Positions 23,640 through 34,908 of a stretch of DNA of 64,000 bases are shown here, one piece after another. This DNA comes from Marchantia polymorpha subsp. ruderalis (Eukaryota > Streptophyta > Marchantiopsida > Marchantiales > Marchantiaceae): contig AP031355.1 in NCBI GenBank assembly GCA_037833965.1, positions 15,277,501 through 15,341,500 of the forward strand, written 5' to 3'. The position numbers were made by a program, and so were the translations under genes. The notes beneath the pieces are model-generated. The model did not search any database. It had not been told where the DNA came from and saw nothing but the letters and a program-made list of their open reading frames with translations. The stretch's first letter is position 1; each line of letters begins with the position of its first letter.

Positions 23640-26600
23640 ATGTGCTTTGAACTAGCTAGCCGATCGTGAGAAGGTAGAAGCCAATTACTGAAGGAGTCAG
23701 ACTTGCTGACGAGTTCATCCTCACAAGCGGCTAGCATGCTCTAGGCACATTGCTCGTGATCAAATGCCTGGTTTCTGGACTTCTCATCCGACCTCACTTG
23801 GAAGCTGAACCTGTTACGCGAGAACCCTGATCACGTTGGCGACATCGAAGAGAGAATTCTGATGAGTACTAATGGAGTGTCCATGCGCGGTACACCGTCA
23901 CCGTTATCTGGCACGCTGAATGAAGATCCAAAGGTTTTACCCTTCACCACACTCCTCCTCTTCCTTTCGTCCTTGTGCTCGACAACAAGAGGAGCTCCAC
24001 GGAGACTTTTAACTGATTGTGGGACTCTAGTGCCTGATGCAACATCTCAGACTGAGTTTCGGATCTTCCTTTGCCAGCAGCCACCATGCTGAGTGAACAT
24101 CCGAGTCGTATCTCTCTTTCTCTCGGCCACTATGCTGCGGGCCGTCTCCTGCAGGATTACAAAATGACAATGATTATATGTATGTACGTACGGCTGAAGC
24201 TCAAAGAAGACACTCGGAACGAACTCCGAGACTCCAGAGGATTTCCGTCTTTGTCCTCGCACCAATAGTTACAGACAGACCTGCAAGAAACTTGCCAGCT
24301 GAACGCAAGAGTTTTGCAAGAACAATTCATCTGTAACAAGTGGTCAGCATGCCTCTTACAGATTCCATGTATGAGGATCGCTCCGATCCTTGAGTCGAAA
24401 GATCTCCACTTTGGTCGAGACTCACAGAGTTTAAATCCGACTTGTCAGCGTCTCGTGAGTATTTACTAGGACGAAAATCTCTTCAGTGTTACTTCTCCCT
24501 CATGCTAATAGCACGCTCTGGGAATATCTTAATACAGATTGCGTCTGAGGTCCACGTCCACTTCCTGAGTCAGCTTTGAAATCTTGCCTCGAAATATTGA
24601 TGATCTTTGGTACTCGAGTACCAAAGCTTGACCGAAAGCATGAAGCTCGGGAGCAGTTGTGAGAAGAATACAAGTTAATGATCACCGATTTCAGATTGCA
24701 GTGGTGTGCTCGTTTGTTGTTCTGCTTCTGGGACATAGAACTAGCGTGCTCCATGAAAACTTGAACGCTTGGTACCTGCCACAGGCCACGCGGAAAGTCT
24801 GCAATAACTGATTGCAAGGCATGTTGCGTAACGAGGAAATCAAATACTCCCACCAGCAGCTCGCAAGCTTCTCATACTCCAAGTGTGTTAATTCCGACCC
24901 ATCTATCATGTTAATGATGTTAACAATAGGAGGAGTTGTCATTGGAGGAATGAGCATGAAGCTTGCAGCAAGCTGGAAGCTTTTTTATGAACCGTGAAGA
25001 ACCAGGAGAGCTCAGTGAAAGCTCTCCCTGGCCTCTCAACCGGGTACGCTTACAAGAGGCAAGCTTGATAATAAACCTTCCAACGTTGAAGGGTGTGACC
25101 GATATGATCTCCAGTTAGATCTCGTGTAGCATAAGAATGCCGTTTGACAAAGAACATTGACCTCGACAAGGCATTGCGATTATGTACATACTGTCCTAAT
25201 TTCTCACCTTTGATATGCATTATCAGAATTGCCTTAATGGGTCTCGTCCCACTGCGGACCTCGTTCAACGGTTTGGAGGTTTATGATGATTACTGTGAAT
25301 TTGTTTCTTTTTTTTGGGGAATTACATCACAAGTCGTATTCTCATACGACTAAGGTATTGGTACTCAATTTGGGTGCAATGGTACATTGAGTGCCTGACC
25401 TATAAAATCAAATAATTATTTATGGCTGTCTTCAGATAGTTTAGCGTAAATTAAAAAGCAGATACTTCTTCTATATAAAATTACAAGTGTATTCACTGGA
25501 AATGTTGTACGCAAACCCAATCTCTTTTTCGTAAGAAGTAAACTTCATTCATGAGAATCATCTTTATATTTCCCGAGCGGCTGGCTTGCCTTCTGAACGT
25601 TCGAAGTTTACTTCAGTTCATAGTCCAAAACATCTCCAGAAATGTGCATCGAAGTTGGCGGTCGGTTACGAGGATTCGGATATGCATTGAAAGACGCCAG
25701 AACAACTGCGGATCACGGTTTTTTTTCGAGATGAGGTGCCGGCATACTAAGAACGAATCCAGTAAAAACTGAGCAATGTGGTTGAAGTTTTGATAGAATT
25801 CCAGCGCATTCATGCATTTCCCTTTCACTTTACCTGGGTCAAGAGATAGCAGCCATATAGTTGAGACATGTCTTCTGAATCGCGCACTGATAACGGATGG
25901 AATGAGTATCAAACTTGCAGCCCCATTGCGAATGTGTTTCATAGGAAGTGCTACATTTTCGCAGACCAGGACTGTCATGCTTTAAGTATATTCCACGCGT
26001 TTTGAAAGTTTCAAGTACATGCCGGCACTGTCGAGTTCTTCAAATCATGAACATGGCGACTGATGGAATTTGGATCCATTTCCCCATTGAGCAGTGTCGA
26101 CTTATCCCTCACCTACGGCTAGGCATTCCAGTTTAGAAGAAGTTGAGCCAGTCTGGATCACAATAGATTGATCTACACAATGGGTATCATGCTTGCTGGG
26201 CCATGGTGAAATTTTCCAGGAACCTTGCTGAACATTTTCAACCCTGCTAATATGCCTCGTATATGTTCGAAGGTTTGCTCATTCGTGGCACAAGACCGCG
26301 CTGGAGATCTTGAATGCAGAACTGCGAGTGTGGAGACTGAAGACATGCATGCGCATCCAGCTTGCGCGTCATTTGCGAGGTTCCCAGTCGACAGTGATAG
26401 AGAAATTACAGAGCAACGTAAAGTCTTACCACACATTCGGCTTGCATGCTGTATTAACATCCCAAACTCATTTTGAACTCCACTTAATGTTTAGTAAGTG
26501 CAGTAGAAGGTTCAGTTCTGCATCCAACGAGCAAGCCGAATGCGAGTATGTTGAGTAGCATGGAATCAGATCCTTCAGATCAATCTCACGCCGCCCTCAG

Positions 26601-27720
26601 AAGCGGCTACCATACTGAAGGGAGTATGAAGCAGATGACTACACTCGAAGGCGTTGATAAAACTGGCAGCAGTTCTGATAACGTTTTTTTGGTCCGATGG
26701 CAAACGTATCAAGCTTGCTGCCCACTTGCGAGCATTTCCCGGACACATTGATTCAATGCTTCCCATTATACCTTCGCAAGCGGATAACAAGCCGTATTCA
26801 TATGCCAAACGATTAATGCGTTGAGGACACTCAAGATTCATGTAATATCGACTGTTACAATTGAAGGCATTGAAGGAGTGCGAGACCAGCGTGCCAGCTG
26901 GTTGCGACGGTCCGGATCTACGTTGACAGAAGAACTCTAGATGAATGCGTTCTAGTTTCTCACAAGCGACGAGCATGCTGAATGCAAATCCCGAAATTGA
27001 GGAAGCGCCACTCGCATGTGATATTTGCAGGTCAGGCAGAATCTGCAGAAAGCGGGAATGTTGTGCAATAGGGGTGCACGTTTTCAGTCCACACGCGTCT
27101 CACCCTCACAAGCGCCTAGCATGCCTTATGACCTACCATTCGAAGGCTTCGTAAATGCCGGTGCCCTTGCTAGAGATCTCAGGACTAATGTCGTGCCCAA
27201 GAAATATCCCTCTATTCTGCCAGCCGCTTGCAAGGACCAGGCGGACATTGCGAGGGGTAGAAGTTATCCTCCCTCACACACACGCGGCAAGCATATGCTG
27301 AATGCAAACCCCATACTTTCAACCCGTAGGATCAATCCCAAAGTCATGTACTGGAAAGTGAAGCAGAATCTACATTACGGTTTCAAATATAATATGTGCA
27401 AACGTATCTAGAGTGAACATTATGTGGCATTCTGAGAGTAATATGAATCAAGCATGCTAGTCGAATGCCATGATTCTACACAATACTGAGTAAGAATTGC
27501 AGATCAAGCTTGCCATACGCTCACAAGTGACGAGATTCCTTGGTGAAATCTCCGGAAGGAAGGTTTCTGGAATCCAGATGAAAAATGTGTGCATTTTCTG
27601 TATGCCATAGTGTACGATCGATGGAATGTGCATTACGATTTGTCATTCACACTGTTTGCAGCACTCAGCACTTGTGGGAGTTTATTACCTCCACAAGTGG
27701 CTAGCATGTTTCATAAACAT
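23640..27720. repeat. Field of diverged repeats (units about 150-250 bp)
   Basis: A motif close to CTCACAAGCGRCTAGCATGC recurs at about 23731, 26957, 27105, 27273, 27523 and 27690, with a reverse-complement-like form at about 23643. The last five are spaced about 150, 170, 250 and 170 bp apart. A second motif close to ATCAAGCTTGCTGCCCA..TTGCGAG recurs at about 25910, 26184, 26365, 26705 and 27502. It can be followed by TGAATGCAAATCCC-like or TTTCATAAACATCCC-like text. The copies are too diverged to define a clean unit by eye. I find no coding sequence in this interval. Confidence 0.45.
24605..24626. repeat. Perfect 22-bp palindrome
   Basis: The half-site CTTTGGTACTC is followed directly by its complement, centred on the XhoI-like CTCGAG. 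Nothing adjacent indicates whether it is a binding site or chance. Confidence 0.6.
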
Positions 27721-27855
27721 CCCAGGTGTACGTACCATCTTGACTTTATATCGTGAAAATTCAGTAGGGTATCCAGCCAGCACAATGTAAATAATTTGCA
27801 TTTGCTTCTTGGGCATGGCGTACGTTGATCGAACAGCTTCAATTGGGCAGAGCTT

Positions 27856-27895
27856 CAAATCCAATGTGTGCGTATGAACGCACGCATTGGATTTG
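27856..27895. ncRNA. Inverted repeat hairpin, 18-bp stem
   Basis: Arms 27856-27873 and 27878-27895 pair over 18 positions with one mismatch (a G-U pair in RNA) around the loop atga. It is shorter than a normal plant pre-miRNA stem. It could be a small foldback element. Confidence 0.4.
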
Positions 27896-28982
27896 GTAAT
27901 CACAAGGATTTCTGCTTATTACTGTCAGACTTCAGGCATCCAAAGCATGCAAAGACGAAAGTTTGATGTAGTTTGTATAGACATAAGAGTCTGGAAACCT
28001 ACATAATCGTCTGCATCTAATTTTACAGTCCACATCAACCTTCCCATCTGAGTTCACATCGCAAGAACATGATTTTTTCCGAAGATACTTTCTGATGCCA
28101 CATTTCGAAGAATCTGCATCAAGGTTGCTCACCATGTTGCGCACTCAGTCTGATTGAGCATCTACAGAATAATGTGTACTTTTCGCTCGTACGCACCTGC
28201 CCTGGAGCTAGCCAGAAAGTGCATTCTGCTGTGTGCTTTGAAGCTTCAGAAAATCGAGCATCAATATCTAGGCCTTGCAAGAAGAATCTCAAAATGCTGA
28301 GATATCACTCGTGTAAAGCTGAACACTTCTTTACAGCTGAACAGACTTCCCAATCTTGAGTACGACCATTAGTATGCAAGCAGTATTCCATCGTTCTTCC
28401 GTATGTTAACAGATATCATAATGTGAAGATCTGTACCCGCCGTGAGGCGCTATTCGTTCAACAACCTCGGTTTAGTGTGTACGATTCTTTCAGAATCCAC
28501 TGACAATGAGTCAGTGCGTTCTACTGAGTATTCCGAAATTTGAGTAAATCTAAAGCATCGAGAGCATGCAGAAACGAGCAATGCAGTAGTCTACAAACAG
28601 CTACCACATACTGGAAATGTGGAGACTTATAAAGAGCTCAAGATACATGCTCGGTGCACGTAACACAGGCAGTTCATATTGCAAGAATGCTACTGCTTCT
28701 GATAGACAAAGTGTGTATCTCTACCAGAGTCATAGAAATGGAAGCCGAAGTAGAAAAAGTATCTGAACATGCTCATGCAACGTGGTCTGAAATATAGTAC
28801 TGTGATAGGACAGCCCTAGTTCCAAGGAGGACTATATGAAGATTCCCCAACTTGACCCCAGCGACTTCTTTCGTCGATGATCATTGATGTAGAACAAGCA
28901 GGAGTAGACAAAAGCTGAAGTAGAAGACTGCTGGATGGACACTGAAGCTTAAAGCCAGACATACATTATACTTATACCAATT

Positions 28983-29038
28983 ACTGCAGGCGTGGGACGG
29001 CTCTGGCACTGACCACAGAGCCGTCCCACGCCTGCAGT
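28983..29038. ncRNA. Perfect 23-bp inverted repeat with 10-nt loop
   Basis: Arm 28983-29005 and arm 29016-29038 are exact complements around gcactgacca. The stem is GC-rich (ACTGCAGGCGTGGGACGGCT...). A perfect 23-bp GC-rich stem without decay suggests recent origin or selection. Possible readings are a short small-RNA hairpin, a protein-binding cruciform or a transposon footprint. Confidence 0.45.
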
Positions 29039-30744
29039 GTTCAAAAGTAGTTGGCCTCGAATGAATGACGCTCCCATTATAACGACACTTTTCCACACGC
29101 TAGTTGTTGAAGGACTCCATGTTGTCTTCTCTTTATGTAAGCTTTGGGCAGTTGTTTTAGCATTCAGTTTGGATGTGTTTTTTCGCTGTCAAATCGAACC
29201 TGTCAGTTGGACCAACATGATCGATCGATTAACACTGATTGTGTTCCAATTTGCCGATAACTTATTCCAGTGAATGTTGACCAGCATTGGTGCTCTTGTG
29301 GATTGGCAAGACCGCGTAGAAATATATGATAATTCTCGCCAGCAACTCTGAACTAGGAATGTTCATGCTCCTGCTTGCTGGCAAGCTCGTGAGTTGCGAT
29401 TACTTGTTCGGATACACAGTCCTTATTTTATACTAACTTTCATTTGCCTTTAGTTTCAGTCGATTTCCGCCACAGCTAATTACAACCACTATGTATCACT
29501 TGGAATGTATGATTTTCCTGAACTTGCACCTTCGGTCTCAATGCTCATATAGTAGCTAAGCTCGGGGAATTCCAAGTTCGTGCCTTGCTTTTCTTTGTCT
29601 CAAGAGACCTTGGCGTCTCTGCTCATGTTAACTTAGATTGGTTTGTCTGTCCCGTAACATCGCTCATCCTCTGGATTTAACTCAAGTATGTCCACTACTG
29701 TTAGAAAGTTGACTGTCATCTTCAAAGAGGTTTGCGTAGGCATTAGTGGCTTCGCTTATGCTAGTCATTTGTTTGCACTCAGAGACCTCTGAACTTTATT
29801 CATTCTTCACAAAGAGATTCCTTGGTTCATTTTCATCCAGAAGAATCTGACGCAAGGAGTTTCCAGCGACCTTTCTCATAATATTGAACAGTTTTGCAAG
29901 GTTCTTTGTCAGAAGTGAGTGAGACACTTCATAGTACCTGTTGTTTTCATGTGGCGCTATTGATCTCGCTTTAATCCGCATAGGTATGCAAAGAGCCTTT
30001 AGGTCTATTACACTGGAATAGAAAAAAAAAAACATCAACATACTGGAAAGGTTAACAATGGATCACCACCACACACGGCCATGTAGTGGTGCAGAATGAC
30101 CTGCTCTACTGAGTCTCCTCATTCACGGGCATTGTCAGCAAGGCGCTGAGTTCCGTCGATTTTGTCAGCTGATGGATCCGAGCACAGACAAGATCGGAGA
30201 ACGGTCTCGTTGTGAAAGTCTGTGCGCATGGGTTAGGGATTGATTGTACTCGCTGCATGTCTGATAGAGGGTCTAAACTTCCTACACGGCAGTTCCCTCT
30301 GTCTGGAATATTGGCATGTGCACTACATGCCCTCTTTTATATCAGCTGTATAGTCCACACTATCCACTGGTCGTTTTTGACATGAAAGGAAGTGGAAATG
30401 AAGATTACTTTGGTAGCATTGTAAGCGTTCTAGATCACAAACGCGTTCATGCCGTCCTCTTATCAGATGTATGCTTCGAAAAGAGAATAATCCGGTTTAC
30501 AGCTCTCGAGGAATACGAAGACGCTTTCCACCAAACCGCTGGAACCTAATCCTAGGCTTTACAACTTACTTCCAATTGTAACTGTTCACACAATGACGAG
30601 ATGGCTGTTACGACAAGCGTTCAGATGTCTAGAAGTCCACAACACAGTTTACTGAAACCTTCCAGCTTGAAGCCTTCTTCATAAGAGCTGAGCTGAATGC
30701 ACCGATGTAATCCTCGTGACTGAACACGATAAACGCTTTTACGG

Positions 30745-31479
30745 ATGGAGAAGAAAGTATACTCAAGTCTTCCGAAAGTTTCTTACAGTGGAACAAGTCA
30801 GAAGTCCAGAATTCCTTTGCGGGCGAAAAGCTCAGCCGCCAAAGATGGATCTGGAGTTGCTGGAATCCAATCATATGAATCTGGTAAACTTTGGTCGCAA
30901 GAGATGCAAGCAGCGAGCAAAGAGCTCGAAAAGAATCTCAAGTCACTCGATGAAGTGCATCTCAGAGAACTTGATGATGTGATTCGAGGCGCTCATGAAG
31001 AGATTCTAGACAGACACGACAGTGCTCTGACGAGGTACATTTCAATTTTGAACGAGTCTGCCAAAGAATACAAAGGAAGTCTGAAAAGGCACGAAGAGCT
31101 CCGACAGAAGCAGTTCCAAGACACCATGAAATATTATGCAAGTCTATTTCCTTCGGAGTTTTCAGGCTCTTTCAGGTTGTTCGAAGGTGTGCCTGCAAAG
31201 GTCATTCAGGAAAGGTCCAAAGAACGTGAGGAAGCTCTTCAAAGGAAGCTTGATGACGAGGTCAAGAAACTAGAACATGTCCAGAGAGATCTGGAGAAAG
31301 AGAAGGAGAAGAGCTTATGTTCTATATGCTTCTCATTTCCTCGCGACACGGTTGTTCTCAACTGTATGCATTTTCAGTACTGCAGTAACTGCATGTGTGC
31401 CAATCAGTTGTCCAGTAATCGCTGCCCAACTTGCCGAGGGAACATAAGTGGTGTACTGAAGCTTAATCTCAATATCTGA
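30745..31479 (+). CDS. Coiled-coil RING-HC protein, probable E3 ubiquitin ligase
   Basis: A 244-residue protein. Residues about 55-130 and 153-190 are charged, heptad-like helices (for example KEREEALQRKLDDEVKKLE), predicted to form coiled coils for dimerisation. The C-terminus holds a C3HC4 RING: C192-x2-C195, C207-x-H209, C213-x2-C216 and C227-x2-C230 (ending CPTCRG), expected to bind two zinc ions and an E2 enzyme. All eight ligands are present. The chosen start is the first ATG after an in-frame TAA at about 30730. However, a strong acceptor (TTTCTTACAG) at 30788 lies inside this frame, so the true first exon may lie upstream (about 30.3-30.6 kb) and the first 15 residues may be wrong. 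I cannot assign it to a named RING family. Confidence 0.8.
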   Translation: MEKKVYSSLPKVSYSGTSQKSRIPLRAKSSAAKDGSGVAGIQSYESGKLWSQEMQAASKELEKNLKSLDEVHLRELDDVIRGAHEEILDRHDSALTRYISILNESAKEYKGSLKRHEELRQKQFQDTMKYYASLFPSEFSGSFRLFEGVPAKVIQERSKEREEALQRKLDDEVKKLEHVQRDLEKEKEKSLCSICFSFPRDTVVLNCMHFQYCSNCMCANQLSSNRCPTCRGNISGVLKLNLNI

Positions 31480-32246
31480 TCTCCAACAACTTCATCTTCA
31501 AGTCAAGACTGACCTTATATTTACAACCTTTCATTCTGTCTTTCACGACAACAATCTGATAGTCAGATATAAATTATCGGCCTACTTTAAACAACTGCAG
31601 TAATTCTCTGAACAATCCTTGTGATCCTTGCATTTAAATCGCAAATTCCGCTCAAATGAATATTAAGATAGCGTTTCAAGGTATAACACGGCCTCGCGAG
31701 GAGGTAATATTTCGATCACAAATCCTTCGAAATTGTAGTCAGTTGAGTTATAATTGTGTGTCTATGACCTGCTGAAAGAGACTCTCAGATGTCCTCGTCG
31801 TAATCGGTTGCGACTGAAGGATCACCGAATTGTACTATGAACGATCGACTCTAATCAGTGAGACCTCGAAATCGGTTCCGGCAATTCCGTCTATGTTGAA
31901 GTCCAGAATTGGTCAATGTAGCAATGTCGGGTTCCATTTAGTCCTTCGACACATCTGCCCCAAAAGTCTGTGGTGTGTTCCAAGGTCCATGATCTTCGAC
32001 AAAACTCCGAAATTAGATTCTATTCTATTTAAACTAAGACTAAAACTCTCTGCACGAAAAGGCAAGGAACGGTCCCCGATATGCAACTCGTAGCTTCAAT
32101 TCAACCAATGAGCAAGAGATGGCTTCGAGTGAAGTGTGCACAAATGATAGAAAAGCTAGCAGCTATAATCGAGGCGTGTTAGAGGAAGAGAGAGAGAGAG
32201 AGAGAGGAGTGTGTGTGTGTGTGATGAAGGGGCACTGAGGCAGAAG

Positions 32247-32421
32247 TGGTACAACACAAACATCGTGAACAAGTATCGGAGATCTGAGGTAAATTTCCTC
32301 GAAAGAGAAGTTCGTGATGAGGGGGGACTGATGCAGAAGCGGTGTGGTGCGCGTTGGTACAACACAAACATCGTGAACAAGTATCGGAGAAGATCTGAGG
32401 TAAACTTCCTCGAAAAAGAAG
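32247..32421. repeat. Two-unit direct repeat
   Basis: Unit 1 (32247-32310) and unit 2 (32355-32421) share about 64 bp with a few substitutions and a 3-bp insertion (aga). They are separated by 44 bp. They lie next to (GA)n and (GT)n runs, which suggests replication slippage. Confidence 0.8.
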
Positions 32422-33841
32422 ATCCTTCTCCAATACATTTCCACGATATCTTTGTTGCAGCAACCGGATGGCCTTGTTGGGTCACCGACCACTGAGAAAA
32501 ATTTCGAATCCAAGTTTCCTGCTCAGTCAAAGAACCAAAACATACAACAGATGCCGGCCGAAAATCCCGGGGACGAGCGATGCTGCCATCGGCGAGTGAT
32601 CTGTTCTGATCGCGTCTCGTCCCATCAGTACTAACGATCGGGAGAGAATCTGGAAGCGACAATTTTTGCAGATCTATGAAAATGGCATCTAAACAAGTAG
32701 GGACCGAACAGCATTAGCGGAATCTCCCGACAGCCTGCGGTCGGCAAAATTGGATCTTCTACTCCAGCTCAGCGGGGAGCCACGCCGAGAAATGCTGCAG
32801 CCAAAGCCACCGATCTCCCATTTAGAGTTTCATCACTGGAGAGTTCGAGACCGCAGCTGCAAAGCCCGCATCTGGAACCATTGTAGCCTGCAGCACCGAC
32901 GAGATGAGAATATTATCTCGTTGAGGGGGAGGTCACCCAAGGATTTAATCAAGCTCTTCCCATCGACCCAACGACAGAGTTTGGTGGCCTAGAGAGGCAG
33001 CAGCAGCCGGACTAATTCGTTGGGAGACTTTTTCCACCTCAATGAGATTCCATTTCACTATCATAGCTGGATCACCTACTGCATAGCCCGTTCTCTGTCA
33101 CAAAGTGCTATGCATTCTGATGCGCGGGCAGATCTGCTCTAGACAATCATCGAGTCGATTTAAGCTCCAGGAAAACACATCTACCTCACAAACCTTACCC
33201 CTCAGAATGAAGCCATATGCGCAGTCCAGTGCTACCATACAGGGCTGGCGACAATGAGGTAGCTAGGCACTCCAGAACAGAGGACGGCGCATTGCTCGTG
33301 GTGGTTACTCCCTCCACGACTCTCACGGTGACAGATGTTTACCATGACTCCGCACCTTTGAATGAGAATGCTCTGGTTTTAGAATGAATCCACATTATCA
33401 GGCATCTGTTTCGGGGAATCTATAATTGAGCTCTGTAGATCGCACAAAATAACTCGGTACATGGTTCTAGGAGTAAAATTGCAATCCTGTACTCCAGGTC
33501 ACGGTCTCAGGGCCTCTTTGTCGGAGCAAATGTCTGTACGAATTTGGGTTTTAGCCTACAGTGAATCGGTACATTCTTACTGCGTTACAGGTCCCATCTC
33601 TCCCTCATCCATAAATATACATTTGTTTTGTGGACGAAACAATACAAAATGCGCCGATTTGTATTTTCCTGTCATAGCCGAAGACCTCAAGACAGTGACC
33701 AAACACTCTTTCATGCTCTCGACGAAGCTCTCCACTTGAAATCAACTAGTAATTTCTAGATAGCAAATAAATTTAGGAGGAACTTTCCATCATTGACTGG
33801 CGTTCAGCCTCATATGTTGACTTGACTCTCGTGGATTCAAA

Positions 33842-33864
33842 CTCTCTCTCTCTCTCTCTCTCTC
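33842..33864. repeat. (CT)n microsatellite
   Basis: Uninterrupted CT dinucleotides in gene-less DNA. Confidence 0.9.
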
Positions 33865-34868
33865 TTCCTTACAAAACTCCCTCTTTGGGGAAGCAGGAAT
33901 ACCATCTGATGCATAGGTGTCACTGTGCCCGGAAACTGGGATAAAGACACACATGTACATGGATAATGACGTTCACCGCGACTAGTGTACAAAGTTCCAG
34001 GCTTGAACAATCTTCACTGCGTTCAAGGCCTATAATACTGGTTATCATATTATTACTCAGCATAAAGTCTATGACAATGCTGTCATACATACTTTAAGCA
34101 AGTCATTTACGTACAATTTCCACGAATGGCGAAGTTAGTGAGTTCCATGTGGCTTTCTGTCAGTTCCAATGGATAAGACTTGTGGGTGGGGATGGCTTTT
34201 CAACAGCCCGTCCTGAGGGTTGATCTATTGGTACTTGACCCATTACCAAATGTACTGGTTGTTTCTACCGTCAATCTTGGTTGTTGGTAGTGTAAAGAAA
34301 TAAAAAAACGGTAAACTTGGAAAGCTAGAGATGAAATGACCTCTAGATGCGAACCTTCAACTGACCAAGACATACCCCTGCGATTTTGGCTAGAGTGAGG
34401 TGTGGGCACGAACTTCTCCGACTGAGTGGAAGTACGTGATCCAATGCTAAATATTCGCAGCGTCAGCTGTTTTATGTGAGTCAGACATGCACTCTGATGG
34501 AGGGTTAATTAGTATGGAGCGGGCATTTTTCTCGGAACGAAGCCATTGTCGTGTCTGTTTCGTGGCGAGACACGTATGGTGCACCTGAACAGAGGCTGCC
34601 TCTTCACGCAACATGAAGACAAACTAAGGTCGGTTGTGGATGCAGCTGTAAAACCTCTCTGTATTACGGTTAGGAAGGGGAACATAACTCTTAACCGTGT
34701 TGTACTGTGGACAGTAAGCTTGGGACGTCTTACCAACCAATACAACTTGGTCTTACGACAGATGTGAATTCAGAAGTGGATCATTGCTGTCATTTTCATC
34801 GTAACCCATCGAAGTGACAGAAGTGGTGATAGCAAAAAATGAATCTATGACCGATGTCTTCCTCTCTC

Positions 34869-34908
34869 TCTTATGTACATTCTAGCTCCAGCTAGAATGT
34901 ACATAAGA
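34869..34908. ncRNA. Perfect 19-bp foldback with 2-nt loop
   Basis: Arm 34869-34887 (TCTTATGTACATTCTAGCT) is followed, after cc, by its exact complement at 34890-34908. The near-zero loop is more typical of a palindrome or MITE remnant than of a miRNA precursor. Confidence 0.4.

Larger units (their letters stand above)
27721..30744. other. Stretch without a recognisable gene, containing two hairpins
   Basis: No domain-bearing frame was found. It contains the inverted repeats at 27856-27895 and 28983-29038. The last 450 bp (about 30300-30740) has genic composition and probably includes the 5' UTR or a first exon of the RING gene. Confidence 0.45.

Noticed and set aside
30316..30549. Plus-strand frame upstream of the RING gene, considered as its first exon
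   Set aside because: Available donors (after TTTG or CATT) do not match the phase of the strong acceptor at 30788; kept only as a possibility.
32156..32662. Minus-strand frame of 168 codons
   Set aside because: It contains the duplicated segment and microsatellite-encoded Ser/Leu and His/Thr runs; no domain and no splice logic.
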